Part shown: piece after piece, positions 10,296 through 19,877 of the stretch | How the letters are laid out: each line of letters begins with the position of its first letter | Position numbering within the stretch: position 1 is the stretch's first letter | DNA from: Chara braunii | Lineage: Eukaryota; Streptophyta; Charophyceae; Charales; Characeae | Length of the DNA: 31,477 nt | Direction of reading: 5' to 3' | Assembly (NCBI GenBank): GCA_003427395.1 | Contig: BFEA01000121.1 | Location: 907,121 to 938,597, forward strand | Made by a program: the position numbers and the translations under genes | Notes under the pieces: generated by a model | What the model was told of the DNA's origin: nothing | Database searches by the model: none | The model's input: only the letters and a program-made list of their open reading frames with translations

Positions 10296-10944
10296 CTTCG
10301 TTCCCGGTGCAGGTGTGCGGCGTCTCCCTACAGAGGTGCAGCTATGGCGGACCCTTCTTCCTCGATGGCGCGACTACTACTTTGGCGCCCAAATGACGCT
10401 TCTTGTCTTTGCGCTATGGCGTCCTGCTGACATTGCGCGGAATTGGCGCCTTTTTTCCTCCTCTCGACGATGGCGGGTGGAACAGCGAGACCTTCTCCGA
10501 TACTAATGCAATGAGACTCGTCTTCTTCCTTATTCGGCATGCATGCAAACAGATGGCAATCCACATTGGCGTCAGACCCCCACACAAAGCTTCGAGTTAT
10601 CAAGGCCAAAAACACAGCTCAGATTCAAACTCACTGCAAATGGCTATGGCGCCGGAGCGCCCTCACATCACCCTTCCAACACTGTCGTCACAACAACTGT
10701 TCACACGCACACATCTTTGGATCTCCCTGGATGTTCCACGCACGCTGACCCTGTATCGCACACTCACATACACACTCACTACATACTTAATCTAACCTAT
10801 GGCAGCTATGGCTGCCTTCCACCTACTAAATACTAATGCCGATGACCGCTATGTCTCCCTCGTAGCCCACTTCGACTTCGGGCATCTGCAGACCACCTCG
10901 CACAAGACGCTCGACCAGCACTTCCGCATGGCTCATGCAGAATG
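10205..10944 (-). mobile_element. LTR-like copy B, segment 2
   Basis: Matches about 21448-22077 of copy A, starting in a longer (CT)n run (10231-10292) and continuing through the shared GCTATGGCGGACCCTTCTTC, GCATGCATGCAAACAGATGG and CTTCGGGCATYTGCAGACC blocks. Similarity stops at GCAGAATGA, where insertion 2 begins, and resumes at 12927. Confidence 0.8.
10231..10292. repeat. (CT)n microsatellite
   Basis: CT repeat with one TTT interruption. It corresponds to the shorter uninterrupted CT run in copy A (21448-21493), so it belongs to the LTR-like sequence and has changed length. Confidence 0.92.
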
Positions 10945-11095
10945 AACTGCCATTTCGTGAAAATGGATATTTTTTATTTTTTTAACGAAATTGAAACCTA
11001 CGTAGCACCGTGTTCGCGAAAACTCATCTAAATTTGTTGCTCTTGAGGGTTCGACGTTTTTAAAACGCTGCACCCCATGTACGTATCTCGACATA

Positions 11096-11149
11096 GCTTG
11101 AGACCCGATACATCCAGGCGGTCCCCCCTGGATGTATCTGGTCTCAAGC
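11096..11149. repeat. 23-bp-arm hairpin inside insertion 2
   Basis: Arms 11096-11118 and 11127-11149 are complementary over 23 bases with one mismatch, around an 8-base loop. The hairpin is flanked by near-copies of CGACGTTTTTAAAACGCTG (about 11051 and 11172), which are themselves almost palindromic. Confidence 0.85.
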
Positions 11150-11769
11150 TTAGTCTTGATATATCCAGGGGGTCCGACGTTTTAAAAACGCTGGGTCCTT
11201 AGAAGCAAGAAAATTTAGACAAGTTTTCAACCAAAAACGAGATTTCCACCCCGGGCCCCCGGGCCACCCCAGGTCACCCGGAAGGGCGCTCGCGACGCCC
11301 GGTCGTGCACCCCCCCCCAACCAGGCCCCCGGGCCCCCACAGTGCCGCCCCACAAATCGCTTCAATTTTTTTTTTTTTGCGCTTTCGGCTGAAGGCCCAG
11401 AGGGAAAAAACAATTATGGCGGCCGCCCTAATTTTTTTTGGGGTCCGGTAGCCCCCATTTCGTGTTTTTTTTTTTTTTTTGGGACTTGGGCGGTCGATCT
11501 GCATTGATCGATGGCGCGGAAGTCCCAAGATTTTAAATTCGAACCTTTAGGACTTATCGCGAGGCGGTGCACCCTCCTCCCTACCCCCCCCCACCAGCAC
11601 GTTGTTTCCCTGCCGTTGTGACCCTGCCATGGTCGTCCGCGCCATCGTTACCGTTTACCAGCCGAGCCATCGTCGTCATCACCCTGGTGCCCTCCGGCGC
11701 GCCACCGTCATCGCTGTCCAGCCACGCCATCCTCCCCGCTGTTGATGAAGACTTCCTGCGCAGCCATCG

Positions 11770-12650
11770 CCAACTCTAGTAAGTTCTTTTCTTTTTTTTC
11801 TTCTACTTCTTCTTCATCTCTACTATGTATTTGTTTGTTCTTCTTCGTTTTGTCTCCTCTCCTTCTTCTCCTCCATTTCGTCATGTTCTTTTCCTTCTTC
11901 ATTGTTTTTTCGTCTTCTTTTCTTTTCCTTCTTTGTCGTTTCTTCTTTTATTTGTTCTTGTTCTTCATCGGTTTGCTTTTTTTCTTCTTTTTTTTCTTGC
12001 CGCCTCTTCTTTTTCTTTTTCTTCTTCTTCTTCTTCTTTTGCTTCTGCTCTCTTCTTCCTCACCGTTTCTTCCTCCGCCATAGCGCTTCATCAACAAATC
12101 ATCATCTTTTTCTTGTGTGGGAATGTTTGATTATGCTTCGGCTCCGTCTGCCATAGCCTCCCTCCTCCCTCCATAGACTCCCCTCCCCCCTCCTCCTCCA
12201 TCAGTCTCTCTTCCCCGTCCTCCTCCCTGGTTAGACTCCCTCTCTCAATCAGTCTCCCTTCCCCCTCCTCCTCCCTCCATAGGTTCCTTCCATAGGCTCC
12301 CTCCCTCCTTCTTCTTGTTCCCTTCTTCTTCATTTTCTTCTTCCTCCTCTTCTTACTCTCTCCCTCTCTTCTTGTTCTTCTTCCCTTCTTCTTCGTCATC
12401 TTCTTCTTCCTCCTCTTCTTACTCTCTACGGTCCTTCGGGGACGGGATACTCCTCTTCTTCTTAATCGTTTTTCCTTCTTCGCTAGAGTTCTGCCCCTAC
12501 CTCCTCCTACCTCCTCGTACCTCCTGCCATAGTCCCCCTTCCTCCCTCCTTCCTCCCGCCATAGTCCTCCCTCCTNCCTCCCCCCANNNNCCTCCCTCCT
12601 CNCNCCCGCCATAGGCCCCCTCGCCCCCCCCCAACCCCCCAACACAGAAA
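11770..12650. repeat. Pyrimidine-rich tract with ambiguous bases
   Basis: About 880 bases dominated by TTC, TCC and CCTCC words, with a recurring GCCATAG word between CCTCC blocks (12150-12620). Unresolved bases lie at 12576, 12587-12590, 12602 and 12604. The long basic frame on the minus strand (12091-12891) is a composition product. Confidence 0.85.
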
Positions 12651-12926
12651 CCAATATGCTTGAAAATGAAAAACAAGGTCGGATTTGGGTCGTACTCGGC
12701 AAGCGCAGCAAACCCTCGTAGACCAAAAAATAAAAATAAAAAAATCGGTGGATTTTTTTCATGCCCGGGATACCCCGGGCGAGGAACCTACCCGGGCGAG
12801 GCGCCCGGGGCACCCGGCCAGGCACGCCGGTCGAGCGCCCCGGGAAAGCTATGACAAAAAGTAGAAAAAACTCAGTTTCAATTTCATTCAAAAAATAAAA
12901 ATGTCCGTTTTTACGAAATGGTAGTT

Positions 12927-13469
12927 AACGAACGAATCGTTGGACGTTGCCTCTTGATTTATACTTATGTTGGTAACTGGTTTGCTCCTTTCCACCGGGC
13001 CCAGGGTGTACATAGTCCCACATGGTACTTGCTGACTTGATAAAGTAAAACTGAGACTAAGTACCGCTGACTAGGCAAAGTTAGACTACCCACTTGCCCA
13101 CTTGCCTCTGGTCAAATATGAACAATTTTCAAAAGGCCACTTCCGGGCCTTCCGAAAGTCTGTAGACTTGGCCTTTCGAAATTGTAGTAGCTATGACTTT
13201 GACCTCTCGGGACTGTAGTAGTGACGACCTTGACCTTTCAGAATTGCAGCAGCTATGACCCCTACACAGGTACGGACCCTACTTGGCAGACCTACGGTTC
13301 AAAACCTGAGAGCCCCACTATCCTACAACATCAGACAGGCGACTCTCGAGACACAGGTCGAAGGTTCAAACATACACAAGGAAGTTGATACTATGCACGG
13401 GTTAGGACAAGGTCTGGGGATCGAGCCCTGGGATCTGCATCTGCTACCGTAAAGGTAAAAACCGTTTCA
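12927..13469 (-). mobile_element. LTR-like copy B, segment 3
   Basis: Matches about 22078-22615 of copy A, from ACGAACGAATCGTTGGACG to ACCGTTTCA. The sequence just outside it on the pol side (CTCCCGCC; GGCGGGAG on the element strand) could be the polypurine tract preceding a 3-prime LTR. It includes near-repeats of CGACCTTGACCTTTCAGAA-type blocks (13140-13260). Confidence 0.75.
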
Positions 13470-13504
13470 CTCCCGCCAGCCAAATCTTGAGGTCCTCCGA
13501 GAAT

Positions 13505-14910
13505 AACTCAATGTACAATAGAATTTTTACCTCTCTTTACTCTTTCGTAGACACAGACTACGTTGGGAGCAGTCTTTAGAAGTTTTGTTCGTGTGAACGA
13601 GCGATCCTCTTAGGGCTCTTGAAAGGAATATCTGACTTTGTATTGTTTCTGTGGACGACCTCTACTTCCTGTTTTGAACATATCCTTATCTACTATGCGA
13701 TCAATACCTTCCATCCATATCTCGAGGAATCATCGATCTTCTCGACGGAAATTGCTGACTTGTCGTGCAAGGTAACAACTTTGACACGTGAAAAATTGGA
13801 TATGTATGGAGGTGTGTTGGGACCACTATCGTGTAGGAGGACCTATATTCTATGCCCTTGACTTCTGGGACTGACCACCGTCCTTTATATGCAGGTAATG
13901 ACTTCTGCAAGATGTTATCCTCACGATCAAACTCCTTTGACTTTACCAAGACGAAGTTGACTACTTGGAACTGTGATGGGCGAAGGTGTTTGTTGGCTTG
14001 TTCTATCATCTTGTGTTGGCCCTGTTGGGCCTTCCAGAGGTTCTCTGTTATGGTTGCAATCTCTTTCTCGTGATCTAATGCGAACTTCCTAGTATCGGGC
14101 GGTAGCCTCTGAATCTGATCCCGGTTCAACCCTTCGAACGGCCTACGCGGTCTAAAGGACTTATGCAATTCGTTGGGAGTGAGACATGTTGCTATGTGCA
14201 CGTTGTTATTATATACGCTAACTACCTCTGGGAGCATCTCATCCCAGTTGACTTGATCGGGTCTAATGTAAATTCTAGGAACTTGTTGCAGGAACTTGTT
14301 GCAGGAACTTGTTGCAGGATCTTGTTCATCTTTTCGGTCTGACTGTTAGTCTCTGGATGGCGGCTAGACAACATTAACAACTTAGAGGCTTAAACTCTCA
14401 TCAACTCCTGGCAGTTTTGACTAGTGAACCTGGTATCTTTGTCACTAACTATGGCTAGTGGTAGACCATGTTCACTGACCCTCCATCACTATATTTTTAT
14501 AGGATTATGAAGGCCAGGGAACAAAAACTGCATACTTGCTAAATCTATCAACTACAACCATGACTTGACTCTTGTCGTGCCTACTCCTGACCCCAACATC
14601 CAACAAGTCAATGGACACATAATCTTCGAGTCTTGTAGGAATAAGCAAGGGTCTGAAAAGACCAAGAGGGGTTTGCATAGTGGTCTTATTCTTCTCGCAT
14701 ACCTTACAACTGCGTACGTACTCTATGCAGTCAGCCTTCATGCTAGGCCATGTATACGCATGAATAAGGTTGGCTAATGTCTTTTGCGAACCAAAGTGTT
14801 CCTCTGTGTCGTGGAATTCCCCTAAGATTAGGATACAATTTTTTTGGTTGTATGGAACCCACAAACGATCGGTTACGTTAGTCTTCTTGAATAACAACCC
14901 ATCTGTAGTG
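13505..14910 (-). pseudogene. Integrase with C-terminal chromodomain, element 1 (broken)
   Basis: The zinc-binding H2C2 region is visible at 14505-14897 (HDTEEH, then CKVC), followed by the first catalytic Asp in SIDLLDVG and the strand VVVDRFSKYAVFVP. Frame is then lost. The second Asp region (SDKDTRFTS) and the third, Glu region (HPETNSQTEKMN) lie at about 14330-14470 with stops nearby. A 13-base triplication (14281-14319) causes a further frameshift. 13701-14237 restores the core end and the GPF-like module (LVKSKEFDRED, then HVSKLLP). The frame stops at MDGRY because about 5 bases present in the other copy are missing at 13696-13701. Remnants of the chromodomain follow. The product would have joined cDNA to host DNA. 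Confidence 0.85.
14281..14319. repeat. Triplicated 13-mer in integrase
   Basis: ACTTGTTGCAGGA occurs three times in perfect tandem (14281, 14294, 14307). One copy fits the expected coding frame; two extra copies add 26 bases and shift the frame. Confidence 0.93.
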
Positions 14911-16420
14911 CGGCAATCTGGTTCACACTCTGGGACTCCTTAACTCTCTTAAGGAGGTCGCTATAAATACGGTCCTGCGTATAAGCCTCTTTGACTTTCT
15001 GTTGTAGGTCCCTCCCTTTGTCCAGAAAGTGAACTATCACTCGAATGTAATCGGCTTTTCTACTTAGAGCGTCCGCAACTACGTTATACTTCCTTTTGAC
15101 AGGGTTGAGCTCAAAGTCAAACTCGTCCTTCTCCGCAGCCCACCAACTAAACTTCGCTGTCATCTTGGCGTGAGTCTTCAGCCACCTCATTGTCTCGTGG
15201 TCTGAGTAGACTTGAAGTGCCTCCCAAACAAGTGGTGCTTCAAGTGATCTAACGCTTGATGGAAGCGTAGTGTTCTCTCTCATACGTCAATGTCACTACC
15301 TTTTCAGAAGGCATCCTCGAAGACATGAACTCTACGGGTCTATACTCATTGCCATCATCTTGATGTAAAACAACACCTATACCATACTGACGTGCATCAT
15401 TAGTGACAACAAAAGATAAGGACAGATCGACTACCTTGTGGACTGGGTACTCTATCAAGGCTCGCTTTAGCTTCTTCAGGGCCGATATAGAGTCTCTATC
15501 TCAATTCCAGATTGCTTCTTTCTTTAGCAATCTTTGAAGGGGCGGAGCGCCGGTAAAGAAGTTCCTTACGAACTTCCTATAATAGTTTGCTAGGCCTAAA
15601 AACGACCACAACTCTATCAATGCGTTGAGAGTTGTCCAGTCTGTAATCACTGTTATCTTATTGTCCTCATATTTTATGCCCTCTGCATCTAGAACGTGAC
15701 CCAAGTACAAAACTAGCGTCTTGGCCCACTTGCAGTTCTTCATGTTGATCTTAAAGTTAGCTTCTCGCAGCTTGTCCAAGACCTGCCTCAGATGACCCTC
15801 GTGCTCTTGGAGGGTCTTACTAAAAACTAGAACATCGTCTAAGTACACAATCATAAACCTATCTAACCGCGACCTAAACAAATCATTCATGCAATACAAG
15901 AATAGGGTTGGTGCGTTGGTTAGTCCAAAGGGCATCACTATAAACTCGTAGTGCCCATATCTCGGTTTGAATACCGTCTTGTACTAATCATCAGAATGCA
16001 CCTCTATCTGATGATAGGCACATTTCAAATCTATCTTAGAGAAGTATTTGCAGCCCTGCACCGGATCTAATAGATCATCTATCTGGGGCTGTGGTTCTGC
16101 ATTCTTTAATGTGATGACATTAAGACCCATATAGTCAATGAACATTCAAAGCTTTCTCTCCTTGTTGGGGACAAACAAAACAGGTGCTCCAAATGGAGAG
16201 AAACTAGGGTTAATCCAACCCTTCTTGAGGAGCTCATCTACCACTTGAGCAACTCCTCTAGCTCCTATAGGGTATTTTTTGGATGGCTCCCTTAGGAATC
16301 CTACTGCCAGACTCTATCTCAATGCGATGTTGGATTGGCCGCGGTACTACTCCTGTAGGCGGCTAAGAGTCTACATATTCTTGCTGCAACTTGGCAATAG
16401 TTGGATTAGTGGGTTTCTTT
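14873..16420 (-). pseudogene. Reverse transcriptase and RNase H, element 1 (broken)
   Basis: The RT palm motif MPFGLTNAP is at about 15938 and the catalytic YLDD (15834-15845) is intact, followed by VFS and the thumb signature FLGLANYYRKFV. Upstream, the finger/palm part can be read through an in-frame TAG at 15984-15986, in a segment YHQIEVHSDD-stop-YKTVF where related elements have Gln. A TGA at 15501-15503 replaces an expected Trp just after the thumb. RNase H follows in the same frame (15249-15458: TNDARQYGIG, then RPVEFMSSR). It shifts frame near 15260 and continues as VYSDHETMRWLK to NVVADALSR (14873-15283). The catalytic centre is preserved but the frame is broken at least four times. 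The role was cDNA synthesis and RNA removal in the capsid. Confidence 0.9.
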
Positions 16421-16998
16421 TTTTTAGGCTCGGTGACAGGCCTAACGTAGGCCGCAAAAACGTGTTTTTCTAATTGCTCATTCTTAACTAATTGCGCGAA
16501 CGTGGGAGCGCTGGGACAACAATGTGCCAAAGGGTTGTCTACCCCGGACACACGAAACAAACGACCAGTCTTAACTTTGCCTGATGGACTAGGGAGCCTA
16601 CACTCGTGCTCTCTCAGATGGAGTGTGACCCCTGCGGCCTCTCCTCTGTCCATTCCCAGGACCATATCGAATATTAGGTGATGGTCCTCTACGAGGAGAG
16701 TTGGTGAATGGAGAACTCTCTCTACCTTCCCATCTTTCTCTAGGCGAAAATATGTCTAGACTCCCTCGACATAATCCTCGACTAGCACAGTTCGATTGTA
16801 TGTGAGGATACTTACTATAGGTTCTTCTAGATTTTTAACCTTTAGTTTGAGCTTCCACTTCTGCAACGTTTTTCGACCGATATAGTTGCAGGTGGCCCCG
16901 CTATCTATAAGGGCCCCTACCCTGCCGCTAAGGACTTCTTCATCTATTAATACTGCCTGTCCATTTCCATCCTTTTTCATCTTGGCCTAGACCGGCAT
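16363..16998 (-). pseudogene. Retropepsin-type protease, element 1 (broken)
   Basis: 16756-16980 holds ALIDSGATCNYI, the D-S-G active-site turn of a retroviral-type aspartic protease, followed by the beta-rich part of the fold. A stop at 16756 interrupts it. The end of the domain (LGMDRGEAAG, the usual ILGMDW region) is recognisable in 16363-16665, followed by a linker to RT. It would have cleaved Gag-Pol. Boundaries with gag and RT are approximate. Confidence 0.8.
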
Positions 16999-17237
16999 CC
17001 TCTTCTTCAACTCCTCTGCCAGACCTGTGAGGGAAGTGCCTAGAATGACTCTAACACAAGAAGTATTTGGACAGCTACCTAGACACTAATCAACAACCAC
17101 TGGCAAATACACATGTGGTTTGAGAGTTTCCTTGTGGTGCGCACGCTCTTTTCCACATGGTCTAGGGCTAAGGGCAGTTGCGACCCCTACCGACGGTTGC
17201 CTTTTGCTTCCTTAGCAGCTGCTTGTTGGACATCTCT
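16999..17237 (-). other. Gag-to-protease linker, decayed
   Basis: Between the CCHC knuckle and the protease; stops in all minus-strand frames and no recognisable domain. Confidence 0.5.
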
Positions 17238-18669
17238 TTATTTGGGGCAGTATTTAATGATGTGCCCCGAAGCACCGCAATAGATACAATGATCCTGGTA
17301 TATTCTCCTCTGCCACACTGTCTGTTCTAAGCCCAACTCTTTCCAGGGTTTGCCTTGTGGCAAGCCAGGGTGCGATTCACCTGTCGTGGGAGGTGATCGG
17401 TTCAAACGAGAGAGGTTTTGTGGGGGCCCTTGACCCGTGTCTCCCTCTTGGCGGCTACCTCTGCCACCAACCCCTTGCTCGCTCGGTCCTTGATCACCAA
17501 AGGCCCGGCCCCCTTGGCCCCGACTTCCTCCTCTTCCTTGCGGCCTCCCTCCAGGCGCGACAACAACGAAAGTACTCCCCTGACCATTGCCTCTGTCCTC
17601 CTGCTCTAGGACCCATTCTGTCTGGCTATGTGAGACCTCTTCCATACCACCCTCATCTAACGTAAGGATCAAATGATTCTTGGCCCTGACTTGGCCAAAG
17701 ATGGTACGACCCTTCCATTTTTGCCCCTGGTCCAAATCGTTTTGCGAGAAGGTAGAAGTTAGCATGCACTGGGCTTCAAAAGTCACTACTTCGCTACTAA
17801 GGGTATCGTAGGTCATAGTAGACTCCTTGCTCTTCTTAAAGAAATGACCCCATGGCCATGGAACAATAAATCAGTTGGACCAGTTGGGTCTCAATGACCC
17901 CATGGCCAGGGACGACAACCAACTCGTTCATAACTCCCTTGAGTGCTCTGACATTCTTCCACTGACGAGAGTGGACGGTTTGTAATTTATCAGAGACTCT
18001 AATCGCTCTAGTGGTATAGACAAATCTTTCATGCAGCAACTTGAAAAATTCATTCAAGAAGGTGTTCATGGAGTAAGCTACCATATTATTTTCACAAATG
18101 GTTGCACGAGCGAGTGATCGGGCGAAGCTTCCTGCTTTATCCTTCAGAGCATGGAAAACGATTAAAACTTGCTCCTCAAGCAAGATCTTCAGGAGGCGAA
18201 CATAGGAATTAATGTTTGCCTCCCAATTGTCAAAGTTTCCCCCTTTCGTCCCACAATTAGGGAACTTTACTTTCACTGGATCTGTACGTGGGCGTACTTT
18301 CTCCTTCTTTGGAGTTGCCAGCTTCGCACCCTTTATTGCGCTCGTGCAAAAGCACTCTGTGTTTTCTACTCTCAACTTCATTTATGTGCCTACATGCATC
18401 ATCATTTTGGACGCGAACTCTCTAAAGCCCAATCTAATAGACTGCACGGCTATATCTTGCCCCCTAATGAACTGATACCTCTCTTGCTGGGCCTTTGCCA
18501 GGAGTTCTATATTCCTAGCCATAACCTTCATCCTTCCCTGCAAGTGTTTCTGACCTTCCATCTATTTTCTTTGCTCCTCCACCAACTCCTTCGCCATCTT
18601 ATCAGTCTCCTCCATCTGTCGCCTCTTCTCTCTTGTGAGGCTTAATTTTCACTCTAACTTCTTTTCTCC

Positions 18670-18912
18670 CATTGTTTGGCAACGTAGGAGGTCTTCTTCT
18701 GCAACTAACTCTTTTATCACCGCCTCCTGTTCTGCTCCGGGAACGCATAACATTGTTTGGCAGCGTAGGAGGTCTTCTTCTGTAGCTAACTCTTTTATCA
18801 CCGCCTCCTATTCTGCTCCGGGAACGCATAACATTGTTTGGCAGCGTAGGAGGTCTTCTTCTGTAGCTAGCTCTTTCATCACCACCTCCTTTTCTGCTCT
18901 GGGAACGTATAT
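18670..18912 (-). repeat. 81-bp tandem repeat inside gag (27-residue repeat)
   Basis: CATTGTTTGGCARCGTAGG starts at 18670, 18751 and 18832, with a partial fourth start at 18913. The period is exactly 81 bases, so frame is kept. In the gag frame each unit reads approximately EAVIKELATEEDLLRCQTM and then CVPGAE. One unit carries a TAG where its neighbour has CAG. Confidence 0.93.
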
Positions 18913-19224
18913 CATTGCTTCCTCTTCTTCGCCCAGAAATAGATTGGCAACCCATTTCGACACCTTCTTCTCCATCTACTGATCCTCCGTCTTCGTACCA
19001 CTCGATACCCCCTTCTATCTTTTAAAGTTTCTTAGCAGGGGTACTTCTTCCTCGACCTCTTCTTCTTTGTGTTACTACACACAAATTGAGCAAGGGGTCA
19101 GAGCTCAAATTTTTGAGCTCCGCTTAATCCCGCACTCAAAAGCGTTTGAGCGAGATTTTAGTGGGCGCGAGAATATGTTTTTTCCCAAGAAAGAATAAGC
19201 AAAAATAAAAATAAAAATATAGGT

Positions 19225-19449
19225 TTGTAGATATTTTTGAGATCTACAATCCCCTATTTCTTATTGTACTTTTTGAAGTTTTTCTATAGTCTTAAAAAAT
19301 CAATAGCATAAAGGAAAAAAAATAACAAAAATAACAATATAAAATAGGTGTTTTTTTTTTTTTTTTCACAGGGATTTCTTTGCTGGCAAAAAATAAACAA
19401 AACAATAAAATAAAAAGTAGAGGCTTGTAGATCATTTGGATATCTACAA
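19225..19449. repeat. Duplicated small hairpin, 200 bases apart
   Basis: TTGTAGAT-N9-ATCTACAA is found at 19225-19249 and again at 19425-19449. The stems are identical and the 9-base loops differ. The surrounding AT-rich sequence is a diverged direct repeat with a 200-base offset. Confidence 0.85.
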
Positions 19450-19570
19450 CTCTATGATTTTTATTGATTTTTTTTAAGTTCATTTGTAAAAAAAAAAAAA
19501 AAAAAACCTAAAAACGAGAAAAAAAAAACACAGAAACCTGTATACCCCCGCCCCCCCACACAGACATGAG

Positions 19571-19581
19571 CACACACACAC

Positions 19582-19651
<70 letters not shown>
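19571..19651. repeat. (CA)n(TA)n microsatellite
   Basis: CA dinucleotides with two interruptions from 19571 to 19641, followed by ATATATATA. A short GA run precedes the assembly gap. Confidence 0.95.
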
Positions 19652-19682
19652 CGTCAAATAGAATATATAGAAAGAGAGAGAG

Positions 19683-19877
19683 NNNNNNNNNNNNNNNNNN
19701 NNNNNNNNNNNNNNNNNNNNNNNNNNNNNNNNNNNNNNNNNNNNNNNNNNNNNNNNNNNNNNNNNNNNNNNNNNNNNNNNNNNNNNNNNNNNNNNNNNNN
19801 NNNNNNNNNNNNNNNNNNNNNNNNNNNNNNNNNNNNNNNNNNNNNNNNNNNNNNNNNNNNNNNNNNNNNNNNNNNNN
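19683..19877. other. Assembly gap (195 N)
   Basis: Unresolved bases. The gap is flanked by a GA run on the left and a poly-T run on the right, both of which are hard to assemble. Confidence 0.99.

Larger units (their letters stand above)
10945..12926. mobile_element. Insertion 2: non-autonomous TIR DNA element
   Basis: Copy A lacks these 1982 bases. The ends form a long imperfect terminal inverted repeat. The left end (10945-10998) begins AACTGCCATTTCGTGAAAAT and includes ACGAAATTGAAACC. The right end (12873-12926), reverse-complemented, begins AACTACCATTTCGTAAAAAC and includes ATGAAATTGAAAC. Flanks read AATG(A) on the left and AACG(A) on the right; copy A has ATGAATGAA there, so an exact target duplication cannot be fixed. 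There is no transposase. The interior has a strong hairpin, CCCGGG-rich segments near both ends and a long pyrimidine tract. Superfamily is not assigned. Confidence 0.85.

Noticed and set aside
12091-12891. 266-codon Arg/Lys/Glu/Gly-rich minus-strand frame
   Set aside because: It is the complement of a pyrimidine-rich repeat, includes unresolved bases and crosses into the CCCGGG-rich end and terminal repeat of insertion 2.
18602-18955. Arg/Ser-rich 117-codon minus-strand frame with 27-residue repeat
   Set aside because: The neighbouring frame fits gag (Glu-rich helix, WVANL, then the capsid) and is the coding one despite its stops; the Arg-rich frame is its shadow.
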